DNA of 64,000 bases from Montifringilla adamsi (GCA_017590115.1 JAGGNK010010337.1:1364001-1428000); one strand, 5' to 3'. Positions 24,315 to 36,210 are shown, numbered from the stretch's first letter. The notes: generated from the letters alone by a model not told the origin. A program made the numbers and translations.

Positions 24315-27300
24315 GGAGAGGAACATCATAGAAGCACTTTATAGACCTATTTGAATCACAGCTTTAAGTCATTTATATCACGGCCAAAAAGCCCATCCAT
24401 GTGTGCATTTAATAATGATGGCCAATTCTGAATGAAGACTGGAAATTTTCCCCTCCGTGGCATGAAGCAAAAAAACCCCTCACTGTTTCTGAGTTGGTAA
24501 CTTGACCTGTTTGAATTATTTTATTACTTGTGAGACTGTCAGCCAGGTGGCCAGCATTTAAACTCTGAGGACAGATCTGGGAATTGGTTTCTGTGGAACT
24601 ACCATGGCGAGGAGCAGCTGATGATTGGGCAGCTTGGGCATTTTCTAGGCACCCTTGGGCAGCTCTGCCTGACAAATACCAGCTCATCCGTGGGGCAGTG
24701 AATTTTGTGCCATCCATGCACAGGTGTTAAGGACACAGGCAGATTTTCCATATTATCCAGGACATCTATTAGGTAGTACATGCATTAAGAACCCACCTTC
24801 CTTAATTTTTACCATGACAGAGGAAAGTATTTTACTATCTCAGGGCAGCCAAGATGTGTTCCCTCTGGCTGCAGTCACCCCAACAATGGATATAGGAATC
24901 CACTGGAACTGGAATTTTCAGGATCCAGAACTCTCTGTTATGATTATCAAGTTTGGTCCCATAGACCAGCATTTAAACAGATGCATTTTCTCGTGATGTG
25001 TGTATGACACCAAGGTTTTATTTCAGATTTCCAAGGGGAACAAAAGCATAGTTGAAATGCATGTGGGTCTTTTAATATCCAAAGAAATTCTGTTTTCTCT
25101 AGCTATTTTACTCTTCTGGGCTCCTTTCATTCAGTGAAACATTAAGAAGGAAAATATATTTAAATTAAATGAAATTACATGAAGGAAGAATGGAAGAAAA
25201 AAAAAATCTTCCTTTTCACTGAAAATGTGCCAAACCCCTTTAAACTGAGGAAATTACTTTTCTCAAATATCATTAATGTTTTAACTTATTTTTTGGAAAG
25301 CCACAGGCATTACAATTTTACTCTTTCTCGTCTCCTCTAACCTTCTCCAGAAGAGAAGGCATCTTGGAACCTGACACAAGAGCAAAAGATAAAGTGGGAA
25401 AACCAGAAAAAGAATGAAGAAAATGTCTGGCTAGCATTCAGATATCTGTATTCACTGGACACCAGTCAGATATTTGTATTCAGAACCTCAAAGGTAGCAA
25501 ATGATAGAAAGGTGTGAATGGAAGTTTAATGCTTTGAAAACTTATTTAAGAGTAAATGTGATCCATTTAAATGCCTCCAAAATAGAAAAATTCAAAAATA
25601 TGGAATTTTTTTACATCTTTCCATTTCAACAAACTATTTTGCTTTTACACGAATATGGCTGAGCTCAGGGTATCATGCAGATAAAATGCATGTCATAGCC
25701 TTTCCCTAAGTATTTCTTCACTGGTGGGGGCTGAATTGCAGAGATAAATGCCTCACTTCTGGTCCCACAGGAAACACATGGCAGTCTTGAAATGGAGCCA
25801 GCTGTCCCAAGTCTGAGACGAACCCCTAAGCCAAAATCTCTCCTCCTTATCATCCTTTGTTTCTCTTTCTTTCCAGTACCTCCTCTAAGCATTTATTCTG
25901 TTTTGTTCATGGAGATCAGTGGTCTCAGCTTGTTTCAAGCACCCTAGAATTTGACCCTTTATGTTTTTTTTCCTTTGTACATTTCCTATATATTGAGTTG
26001 CTAGCTTTGCATTTCTCGTTGCTCCCAGATCCCTCCCTACTGTGCAGAAGGTGACAGCTTTGGGACCACAGTGTTTTGTCATTTTTGACCTGCAGGATAG
26101 TGCACACCCCTTTTTAGCCCATGTCCCATTGTAAGTCATCCCCTTTTGATCCAGTCTCCATCCCCTTTTATTGACCAGCTCCCCTATTTCCACTAAATGT
26201 TTCAACCCTGCTGCCTGCTCCCTTTGTGCTTTGTTTAATTCACAATATTTCTGCAGCAGAACTGAGTCTGCCATCAGTTTGTTTAGGGAGCAGAAGACAA
26301 AGCCAGTCTGGTGCTGGTGCTGATGAATAGGTCACTGGTGACAGCAACCCGTGCTGCAGAAGTCAGCCCCCACTGACACTGTTTTCAGTCCACTTGAATG
26401 GAAGCTCCTGGGAGCCTTTCTTTAAAGAGCCCAGGGGTGAGGGAGGCAGGAAAAGGCAAAGAAAAGGAACAGAATAATTAGAGCAATAATGCTCCAGCTT
26501 TCTCAGTTGTGCGTGGACTTGGCTAACCAAAATGAGCAGGACCTTGGGCACCTGTAGACATGGCAGGTGAGGAGGTTGCTCCCTTTTCCCACCGTGGCCT
26601 CTGCAGTGGGGCACAGTGACTTGCTCTGTCTCTGGGTTTTCTCTCTGTTATTAGGTGAGGTGCTGTCACCTTTGGAAACAAGACCTTCATAAGGCTTTGC
26701 CCTTATGGAGTCAGGTGCAGCAATGATCGGGAAGGGAATTGATGCAGGCCTGGGCCATCCAAGGAAGATAACATCCAGTGCTGCAGCTCTGGCTTCTCCC
26801 AAATGAGCTGAAACTACCTCTGTGGTGACTCACTGCAAAGCCAGGGTAAGAGAGAGAGGCGCTGGGAATGCACAGAGCAAGCCCCATCTTCCAGTTCTTC
26901 CAGAACACACATCAGTCGTATTGAGATGTATTCTAATTATAAAATTAGGGGTTTTTTTCTATCCAAATGAAGTCCATTTTATTTAGACACAATTGGAAAG
27001 AGCAGCCATCTTTGTCAGAGGATTGTGAGGCTCAAACTGTAGGGCCAAACAATTTGAGTTAAAGGTACAGGAAATGATGGCTGTAAGTAAGGAAAACATT
27101 GAATGGGCAAGACTGGTGAAACAGCTCTTTATTAATCAGAAAGCCAGTTTCTCAAAATGTAGTAGGCAAGTAGTTTGAACAGGCTTGCAAGAGACCCAGA
27201 AATTCCAACAGAAATGCAAAAGAAGGTGTAGGTGCTGAAAAATTTTAACCTTTAAATGTAAAGTAATAGATTTTCTTGAAGACTTTCAGACATATAAATC

Positions 27301-27955
27301 TTTGTTCACAGATTACATAACTTAAATACTTGGGGGAGATGGACTTTTCCAGTTCAAATAGGAAATGCATTTTATGGAAAAAAAAACCCAAACCCTGGAT
27401 GCAATTTTAACATAGACAAAGAGGGTGAGAAACACCAGTGCAAGAGTAAAGGGGCCAACATAAATTTGTTTCTATTTCTGAATTACATGTAACTAAAAGT
27501 GGTCAAAAGTGGTAGGAAATACCACTGAATCATTTTTGTGATTTTTTTTTTTCTGAATATCTCTGGTCAGAAGAAAACAACATATACAAGTGTATGTGCA
27601 TATTTCTGTACTCTGCTCCAAGTTTTACATAGACTCTTTACTTTAGGGATTTAATTTTCATATAACTTTTTTCCACATTCTGCAAAACTTTTGAGGTCTC
27701 ATAGTAAATTTCATGTAGCTGACCTGTATGGCAAGAAGTTTGCTATTCAGTTTGTATTTATGAAGAATATTGTCTGCTTGTTTTATTCAGAAGAAGTCTA
27801 TTTCTGTTAGCAAAACATTCAAAGACTGTGATGACAGGGATGCCAATAATCAGAAGAGGGAAGGCACTAAGTTTTGGAATACAGCATAGCTTCCAAATCC
27901 CGTGATTTTGAGAAATTTTTAATGTTTTGATGCTGTGCCAGCTGTAAACAGAGTT
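24315..27955. other. anonymous DNA with one short duplication
   Basis: No gene is recognised. At 25437-25482 an 18-base unit occurs twice with a 28-base period. An open frame of 129 codons on the minus strand at 25885-26274 has no recognisable domain. The stretch 26350-26800 is GC-richer. An inverted repeat of 7-base arms (AGTGGTA/TACCACT) with a 5-base loop occurs at 27508-27526. Confidence 0.4.
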
Positions 27956-27957
27956 TA

Positions 27958-28152
27958 AATTGGATCATTGCTGGGATGGGTTGGTTTCTCTTTGAGCCTC
28001 CTTTTCTCCAGGCTAAACACTCCCAGCTCGCTCAGCTGCTCCTCACAGGACTTGTGCTCCAGACCCTGCCCCAGCTCCATTGCTCTTTTCTGGCCTCTCT
28101 CCAGCCCCTCAATGCTTTTCTCGTAGTGAGGGGCCCAGTCTGAACACATGGA
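27958..28152 (-). mobile_element. CR1 LINE fragment, internal ORF2 C-terminal region
   Basis: Read on the minus strand, the segment gives the CR1 order 'ggcccctcactacgagaaaa', 'agcattgaggggctggagag', 'ctggggcagggtctggagca', 'caagtcctgtgaggagcagc' and 'ctggagaaaaggaggctcaa'. The minus-strand translation over 27955-28149 is open and contains the CR1 ORF2 tail signature WAPHYEKSIEGLER, followed by CEEQLSELGVFSLEKRRL. The fragment stops before the 3' UTR, so it is truncated at both ends, which is unusual for simple 5' truncation and implies later deletion or recombination. It is relatively well preserved. Confidence 0.93.
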
Positions 28153-31100
28153 GGTTTATTTAGAAATTGCTTCAGGGAATCTAACCTGGGTCTTAATTGC
28201 TCTCTGTGATCTGTTATAGCTTTCCTAGCTCCTGTGGTTTGTCCAAGCTGGTGGGATTTTAGGGGAGTAGATTAATTTTTGAGAAATTATTCTACTTAAA
28301 TGGTTTCAAGCTCTTGAAAGTATCAGACATATGTTTGTATGCTTTGGCACAAAATCTGATTTTAGGTTCAAAAACAGATTAGAAAAATGTGTAAAATTGT
28401 GGTCAAGTGGGAGTGAAATGTTCCAAAGTTGTTGGAACAATATATTTTATTAAAACGATCAAATTGACTCATCTTCTAATTTTTAGTTATGAACACTTCT
28501 AAGATTTTTTAAAAGTGGTTTTAATGCAGATTTGGAGCTGGAAAAATATAGAACATCAAAAAAATTTCTGAAGGAAAAAAAACCTGTTTCTGTGTGATTT
28601 CTCATTATTTATACCACTCTTTTTATTATAGAATATTACCATTCTAATTTGTGGTATTTTACACTTCTTTACATAGCAGTAAGGCAAACACAACCTTATA
28701 AATAAGGATAAGAATGCAGAACCTCTTGCAGAATTGGGACCCAATGATTTCATAGGAGTAACAGAAAAGAAAACAAATGCTTTTATGTGTTTTCCAACAT
28801 TTGATAGTTGTCTGGTTTTATCAGACTGAGTGGGAGTTGTAGGACCATTTAGTTTCACATAGGAATTATTTTTTCTCATGCCAGAATCCTTAAAATTCTT
28901 GATTAAAAAGGAGGAAATCTGGACTGTTCTCATGAACTGGCAACTAACCCAGAATTTTCACAAAATTATCACTATTGAACATTTGAAGAAAAAAGTTTAT
29001 TTACATGTGAAATATGAAGGCAACTTGAAAGTCTGTCTCTAAGAGCCCTTTTTGCTGCTGGCATATCACCTACACAGTGAAAATTACTATTCTGCTATCG
29101 GCAGGGATTAACACTCACTCCTTCCACTTTGAAATATGCTTTTTGAAGTATCCTACCAAATTAAGATACCTGGCAAGAAAACTTGGGAAAATGTTCTATT
29201 GCAGATGATGATTTTGAATTCCAGGCACTTTATCTTAAAAATCCTTGATTCTGATTTCATAGTGTAATGATTATTATGTTTTCCACCCCCCGTGGCAGCT
29301 CATTGTGCTGGTAATCACATTGCAGCAGTGTGAGTTTGTAGGAGTATGTGCATAGCAAAGTTTGGAGCTCCAGGACCATGATGAGGCTCCCCTGTTCACA
29401 AATATCACAAATAAATAATTTCCTAAAAGTTCTGGTCTTTTTAGCTGGTGCCCTTTTGACACACAGTGCTTTCAAATCAGATTGATTGCCTCTCCAGAAA
29501 GGGCTCCCATGGCAGTGTAGGGATGATGGGTGCTTCACCCTTTACCAGGGCATTCCTTTCTCTTTCAGGTTCTGATTGGGGTGGTACGCAACATTTTGTA
29601 GAGGCCTAGACTCAGCTGGTTTATCAGTGGGCTCAACACAGCACTGAGGGAAAACAGGCACCAGCTTTGTCTGCACACGTTTGATGTCCAGAGACAGCTT
29701 AGTACAGAAGCTTGACTGGATCTTTTTTGAAGGACAGTATTACCCCATTGCTTTCATGCAACTTACCCATCCTGCCCTCTTAATTTATATTCATAGAAGC
29801 CCCCTTTTTTATATGACAGTGGTGAAAGAACCCTAAGACAGCATTACCTACCCAGTAAAACAGCTGAAGCATTGCATCTGCTTTTAGAAGTAACTTATCA
29901 GCCAGAAGTGAGGAGAAAGCAGTACCCCATGTCCTGCGCCACTAGGCACAGACTTAAATGTTCTGTAGATCAGCAGGGGTGGCTAAAAGCAAGAAAATTC
30001 TGTAAGGGAGCTATTAACAGCATGATGGGCAAAACAGTCTGTTCTAGAGGAACCTGCTGAACTAAAGGAGCAAAGATGAGTTTCTGCTGAAATTTAAAAG
30101 CAATGAACTACGGTGAGAATTCCTCTGGAAAACTACATCTGTGTTTAACTGAGGGTATGTGGATGCACAGCTCTGCAGCTATAAAATTACCCAGGTACTG
30201 TGAGCATTCAGCAAACACACTTTATTACCCCAAATCTACATTTACAGGTGTGCAGTAAAACTTGAGCATTAAACCAATGCCATCAAGTTGTTTCACAGAG
30301 CTCCAGAAGTGAGATAACCTTAGGAGTTCCTCCACCCATCTGCACAGCACTGAGCTCCATCCACTGGAGCTCATTTAGAAATGTTGGCAATCCTGGTCCT
30401 ATTGAAACAGAGTTTTGTGGGCTTTCAGATGACTGTAGCATTCTTTGTGACTGAAAATAAAATTTGCAGAAGTTAATTTTCTTAAATGCATGCCCAGTGT
30501 GAGTTGGTGTCTCATAGCAGAAAGGTACACTGCAGTAAGAGAAATAACTGCTTCTGCTGCCCCCTTGATTTTTCACTGAGAGAAGCACAGCTGTGCTGAA
30601 TATGAGAAGTAGCATTGCTACCAAGAACTGGACAAGTAGGGAGCTGCCAGTTCTGCACAATTTTTGCTGAAGTATAATAAAAGTACTCTGCCAGCTTATG
30701 GTATGTATCACAGCACTATTTTGTTAAAACAAGAAGTTGTTATTTTCATTTATCACAGTAGTTCAGGTGTGTTTTGGTCTTCCTCTGTCCTTGTCATCCT
30801 CTCAATTTGCTGACTCCATTTAATTTCATCACAAAATTTGAAGAGGTTAGTACTTTTGTGTCACTCTCAAGTACTTCTGAAGGCTGCAGGAGTTTACTTT
30901 CTGCATTTTCAGTTCATTGAGCTGCAGATAGATGTTCTTTCTCATCTAAAACTCATCATTTCCTTACCATTGGCGAAAAAAAAAGGGTACATTTAGGAAA
31001 TTAGTGTGTGGCTTTTTCAATTTGTTCCACATACAACTGCTCATCAACAGTACAGAAGCAAGGAATTGGCACACAGCTACGAGCGTGTGTTAAATTAAAA

Positions 31101-31440
31101 GGGTACTGCGCTTTTCGGCTGGTGCTGTGCAGAGATTACAGGAGGAAAATAGTTTTATCAGGCAACTAAAAGTACATTAATGCCAGGGAAAGCTGTTGCC
31201 ACCTCCTACCTTCTTTATAAGGCAGTAAACGAGGAGAGAAGCCACAGCAGAGTCACTGTGTGCACGTTATGCTTGGAGTGACTCCCCTCAGTCCTCAGCA
31301 CTTGGCTGGCATTGATGGCCACAACTCTGGTGTCTCCACTCACCCCCCTCCTGTTTTAAGGGCAGAGAAGTGCAAGAAGTAGCCTCACGAAACACCTATT
31401 GGCGAGTGTTTGAAGAAAAACTCCTTATTTGTTAATTATA
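28153..31440. other. anonymous single-copy DNA
   Basis: No gene or repeat is recognised. AT content is high at 28260-28980. A 125-codon frame (28556-28933, minus) and a 142-codon frame (30283-30711, minus) lack domains. The stretch 30990-31260 is enhancer-like, with few low-complexity runs and a CpG-containing GTACTGCGCTTTTCGGC string near 31103. Confidence 0.4.
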
Positions 31441-31449
31441 ATAATACTG

Positions 31450-31515
31450 GGAATCATAGAAACATAAAAATTGGAAAAGACCTTTGAGGTCATCAAGTCC
31501 AAGTGTTGAAGCACA
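31450..31515 (-). mobile_element. CR1 LINE 3' tail
   Basis: The plus strand reads 'gaatcatagaaacataaaaa', 'ttggaaaagacctttgaggt' and 'catcaagtcc'. This is the reverse complement of the CR1 3' end, where a GGACTTGATGA block precedes AGGTCTTTTCCAA and the terminal ATGATTC-type repeats. Only about 65 bases remain, which is normal for severely 5'-truncated CR1. The element lies in minus orientation and its 3' terminus is at the left. Confidence 0.85.
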
Positions 31516-33769
31516 GGAAGCTGAAGCATGAAGATGCAAAGTAAAAGCCTGACATTTCCCACCCAGACCCTTCAGTGATGATGGCTGGCTGTGGAGCAGG
31601 CCTTGGTTCTGGGGCAGGGAGGATTGATTTGTAATTACCATATGATAGGTAGAAATTCAAGGTGATTTCTGTGCTTTTGTAGCAGGTGGCAAATGAAATG
31701 TTTTAACTTCTTTCAAATTTTTAGGGGGGGTTGAGGAGATTATTTTCTCATTAAATTTTTAGCTTGGGAAAGAGAGAAAAAAACCTGAACTTAAGGAAAT
31801 TATTTCATTTCATGTATTTTGATAAGTTTTCCATTCTGACTTTGTGTTTCACCTCAATCTCTAAAATTCAAAAGGCAATTTTCACTTTTTTCTGTTTTAA
31901 AAATACTATGTGCTCTGCTTTCAGATATGGCCATGGTTAGCTTTTGTGCCACACGGTGCCAGAACCTCTCAGAGAAATGTGCTCTTTGTAGAATAAAATG
32001 TGCATTTTTTTTAATTTTAGGCTACCATATAAACCATGAACTAAATCTCTTCCTGCCTTTCTTGCAACCCCAAAAGTGGGGATCTGGGAGTTACAGTATG
32101 GAGCAGCCTATTGTGGCTCCTTCACTTATGCAAAGAGGTCATGGATGATGGAGTCTGGAATACAAAAGGTGTAGGGCGCTCTGCATCTGCGAGGAGAGGA
32201 TCAAAACAAATCTCCTTTATCTAATGCAGAACCTATTACTGAATCAAACACGGGGATGTGAAGGGTCCAAGTGTGTTTCAATAATCTGTGTTACAAACAG
32301 ACCGTAATCTGCACAATTAAGCTCCTTGGGGTTGGCAGGGCTTTGTGCAGTTGGCAGTTTTCCCCTTGAATAAAGGTCAGAAAGAGGGGAGTGAATTAAG
32401 CAATGAGTAACTTTTTAAAGGTATTCTGTAATTCCATTGAAAGTTAGAAATATTTTCTTCATTGTGCTGCTGTCTTTAGGGAAGAGTGAGTTGTGTGTCC
32501 TAATTTAAAAGCCTGCCTGCTCCAAGAGTAGGGGCTGGCTGCACAATAAACCAAGGAGGCAAAGGGAATAGGAAATCTCCCTCTGTTTCCCTGTGGGTGG
32601 GACCTGAGCTGCCAGCCTGAGTCCCATTGTGGCACACCCTGGAGAGTTCTGCTCATGTGAATGTCACCTTAGAGCTGTCCTTAACAGCTATCCCTGACTG
32701 TTTGCTAGGTTCATGGAGAAATGCCTGAAACTGCTTACTCCATCCTGGGTGGATGTCTTGCTATCCAGACCGTGATTTCTCCTTACAAATTCTCTTTCCT
32801 GCAAGGAGATAGAGCATGTGCAGTTCCACCCAAATGGGCGGTGTAGGGTTTCTCTCACAGTAGAACAGCCTCTTTTCTTGATTACAATGATTAGAAAGTA
32901 TTTTCATTTAAATAGGAAAATGCTTGAATGGTTTTCTCATCTCTTGCCCTCCTCTTGGCAGGCAAAGGCACAGTTGGGGCACTGAGTTTATCACAGGCCA
33001 AGGGGGGAATTCTCTTAGGAGCCTCTTGTTGAAATGTTGGCAAGACATCACTGAGCAGTTCTAAAGACCTCGGGAAGCCCTAAATGTCTCTGAATTTTCC
33101 CACCACCAGTCTTGAATGTAGTTGCCTCTTTGGCTCTGCAAACTTTGGGAGAACATCAAGGTATGTCCTCGCAGCCTTCACAGTGTGCTCATCAGCACAG
33201 GGGCAGCCCCGCAGGATGGGGAAGAAAGCTGATTGGAAAGGGAAACCACCCACGTACTATTCTTTTTGTTTCCCATAGTTTTTCAGGCTTTTTCTTCACC
33301 TTTTCTCCTCCACAAAATAAACTCAAGGGAAAGGCATTATTTGCCAGAATCTTTTCTGGGAGAGTGAGCTGGAGAAGCTGCGCTGCCTTTGCTGCACACA
33401 GATTCTCAGATCCTTCAAAAGCCTCTGTCCAGCTGCCTCGCTCTCGCTGCCGCTGTGTGGTGCGGTCTGACTTCCTTCATCTTTTGTGTGTTGCCACTAC
33501 AGTGTAAAATCTGGGGGAAACAATTTTCCTCCACTTACACTTCATCATTTTGGGGCAAATTAGTTCTGTTCCCACTCACTCGAAGAGATGCTTGCAGAAT
33601 CATGGAGAGAGGCAGCAGAGGAGAGGTGGAATTTTTCTTCTCTGTGTACGGAAATCAAATATGGCCTGACCAAAGCCTCCTCTTCTTTCTGTCCTCCTCA
33701 CCCCCTGCCTCTTTTATCTTGTCTGTTTTTATTTAGGTGTTAAGTGTTTACTAAATACCATTTCAAATC
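31516..33769. other. anonymous single-copy DNA
   Basis: No gene or repeat is recognised. The segment 33370-33480 is GC-richer with a handful of CpGs (TGCCTCGCTCTCGCTGCCGC). Open frames there, up to 131 codons, show no domain. Confidence 0.4.
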
Positions 33770-34750
33770 ACAGCTTAACTTACTCTTTTAAGCAAAACTG
33801 TAATAGAAAAATATTTTCCCTGCGTTGTTAAAATGCAACTCAATTCCCGCTCAGTTACCCACACTGTAAACAAGAATGTGCATTTGCTGTTGATATATGG
33901 AATATATTTTTTGTTAAATCAGAGAATGGCTTAAGAATTAAACTAGCAACAAGATGAGGAAAAAACCCTCAGAGCTGTAATCAAACATCCATTCCAACAG
34001 CTGAAACATGTTATTACATCTTTCAGCTGATTTATCGTACCCAAAGAGATTTCATAATCATTCTCAGTATTAAAACAAGGGGAATAGAGGCACATTTCAA
34101 TAACAATGATTGTTGTTTGGAGAATGCCAATCATGTCTAGGAGTGTTATTTACATCAGACAATATGTAGATATTGTGCCTCCAAGCCTGTTCCTGTTCGG
34201 TTTTGTTCTTTGACTTACACAAATGAATGCTAAGAAATGTTGACAAGGAGGTTCAATAGCTAAATACAATAACCGGGGTCCTGCTGACTTCCTTTGGGGA
34301 GGAGAGGAATCTTTACCACGAGTGTAATGCAAGCTGATGTAGAGATAAATGCAGCTATAAATGTCTGAGCTGTCTTTGGTGTGAAAGGTGGGGAGAAATT
34401 CAATCCGTGTACCAATTTTAATTTGTACTCACCCATTAGCTATAGCTAATTCGAGAACAATTAAAAGGCAGGAATGAGAAAAGCAGATGTGGAGCAGTGG
34501 AATGTATTGCAGAGAAGCTGCCTTCACTATGTGTTATTTTCTAACACGCAGTTTTATTTTTGCTGGAGTCTGTCACAAATCCTAAAATACCATTACAGAG
34601 TTAGCAGATGGTTCCCAAGTATTCATACCTGATAAAGCCTCCTGGGTGATCAAGCACTGAAAAATCAATATATTTTTCAACTTTCAATGGCTAGCTATTC
34701 AGTTTCATTACATCTCGCTATTCCTCCATGGCTACTGTGATATGGACACT
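33770..34750. promoter_or_regulatory. candidate enhancer block A
   Basis: A repeat-poor AT-rich kilobase with a high density of transcription-factor-like motifs. An inverted SOX-type pair, AACAAT-G-ATTGTT, sits at 34102-34114. A perfect 16-base palindrome, ATTAGCTATAGCTAAT, sits at 34435-34450 and carries two TAAT cores. Further homeodomain cores are CCAATTTTAATTTG at 34412-34425 and ACAATTAAAA at 34457-34466. No low-complexity run longer than about 8 bases occurs. Known vertebrate developmental enhancers often look like this. That it is one is inference; the target gene would lie outside the window. Confidence 0.4.
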
Positions 34751-34753
34751 TAC

Positions 34754-34962
34754 TTCACCATTGCATTAAGCTCTAATCTCCGGGCCAGCTGATAGAGGCA
34801 GTTAATGAATAGCTGGAGTACCACCTCGGTATGCTTCACAATTCTTCTGATCTCAGTAGGATGTTTCGAGTACTGTGATCTTGTGCTTAGTAACACCCCA
34901 GTTCTTCCCCTTCTTTTTTTTTTCCACACATGCACAGACACCCCTCTCCAGCTGTCACCTTG
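34754..34962 (-). other. exon-like open segment with splice-site-like ends
   Basis: On the minus strand, 209 bases are open for 69 codons. They are bounded by a TTTCCCTTTCAAAGCTCAG acceptor-like sequence just upstream (34981-34963) and a GTAAGT donor immediately downstream (34753-34748). The last part translates to a dense amphipathic-looking string including EIRRIVKHTEVVLQLFINCL, and looks more protein-like than most frames here. Against coding: an A-run of about 10 gives a Lys-rich stretch, the base before the donor is A rather than G, and I recognise no family. It could equally be part of a conserved enhancer or a non-coding RNA exon. Confidence 0.2.
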
Positions 34963-35219
34963 CTGAGCTTTGAAAGGGAAATGCAGTAAATACACATTTT
35001 AGCAGGAATATTTTGCTGTGACATTTGACTCTTCTAAATAAAGAATATCAGCGAGTCACAGTGAGTCTGATCCATGCCCTCTGGGTGACCATAGGAGCCA
35101 TATTCTTAAATCTATCGTTTTCAATAAAGCAGCAACTACAGATAGGTCTTTAAAAAGTCCTGCTTTGGTCTCCAGATTATCTACATCCCCCACAAAATAG
35201 CTATGCTCTCTGACTGACT

Positions 35220-35570
35220 GGTAATGCTTTCTTTAATTTGTTTCTTTTCCCTTCTCCTAGCTTAAACTTGTAGCATGGGAAAGTAAACTGGCAGTAAACA
35301 ACAAAGTGTGAGTCAGCTTTGTAACTATTACAGATACCTGAGTATCGGTCTTTGTCGTGCATTTTGGACTTCCTTGGGGTGGATTTCCAATGTGGGGCAT
35401 CTCATTATGCTTCAATTTGCATGGAAAAGTAATTGCAAGTTAAATGCTAGTGAACGCATAAAGTATGTGCCTGCACGTGACCACCCTCGTAAACCGGTAT
35501 CTATTTTTAAAAATTCTCCATTAGTATTAAATATTTCACTGAATTTTACCATTGCAGTTTAAGTGAGGTT
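35220..35570. promoter_or_regulatory. candidate enhancer block B
   Basis: A repeat-poor segment carrying an octamer-type POU site, ATTTGCAT, at 35415-35422. A TAATTG homeodomain core follows eight bases later at 35430-35435, and a CpG-containing TGCACGTGACC E-box-like site lies near 35473. Composition is AT-rich but complex. Regulatory function is inferred. Confidence 0.3.
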
Positions 35571-35819
35571 GTTGTGAGAGTTTATTGTCATTGTTTTTAC
35601 ACATCAGTCCAAGTCCAGTGACACAGACCAGGCTTATTTTACATGCACCCAGGCACCATGACATCAGTAAGCCTGGGGCATGCAGAAAACCTATTGAGCC
35701 TGATTAAGGCATGTCTTAAATTTCAGACATAGGTCTTAATTCAGTCAAAAGTGCAGGAGATGAGAACCTCTTTGTTGAAAACGGAAGCATAAATACAAAC
35801 CACATGAGTATTTCCCCTT

Positions 35820-36210
35820 TCTTGACTGCACGAAGGGAAAGAGCGGGTGTGTGTCATGGCTGTGTGGAGAAGGTGGCTGCTAATTGGGAAGAGCCCTTTC
35901 CATGCTCAGTGTTTGTGCCAGGCAGCTCCCAGGCAGTGCTGGTCCCCAGGGACCCCTTGCTCCTGGAGCAGTTAACCCAGCAGTGGGAGGAGGCCGGGGC
36001 TGCACGCTGGCACACGATCCGCGTGCCGGAGCAGCCGGGGCTCGGCACGGCCGACAGCAGCGCGCTCTCCTTTGATGGTGTACCCTGTGATGTCTGAAAA
36101 CAGGAGCTGGCTGCCGTGTGTTTCATGTGTCGAATCCTGTCCAGGGAAATGCCATGGGGCCAAACTCAGCAGGGTGTCCTACAGCTCGATTCCTCGCTTT
36201 TGCCGTGGAA
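35820..36210. promoter_or_regulatory. CpG-dense micro-island
   Basis: About twelve CpG dinucleotides fall within roughly 80 bases at 35991-36070 (strings such as GATCCGCGTGCCGG and GACAGCAGCGCGCTC), with more scattered CpGs out to 36206. The flanks are CpG-poor. The patch is far smaller than a standard CpG island. Both strands have short open frames (97 codons plus, 90 codons minus) without domains, an effect of GC content. It could be the promoter of an unannotated transcript, an unmethylated enhancer core or a GC-biased gene-conversion spot. Confidence 0.35.

Noticed and set aside
25857..25895. Splice-acceptor-like TTTCTCTTTCTTTCCAG near 25877
   Set aside because: Good acceptor shape but followed by short closed frames and no partner donor or domain.
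25885..26274. 129-codon minus-strand frame with a charged, globular-looking N-terminal part
   Set aside because: It looked slightly protein-like, but I recognise no family and there is no splice or promoter evidence.
27508..27526. Small hairpin AGTGGTA-GGAAA-TACCACT
   Set aside because: Seven-base arms are expected by chance at this window size and there is no longer stem to suggest a microRNA.
35690..35760. Possible old repeat with 'ttaaggcatgtcttaaatttcagacataggtcttaa'-like structure
   Set aside because: It vaguely recalls an old 'cttaagcacgtgcttaa' repeat, but the match is too weak and short to call.
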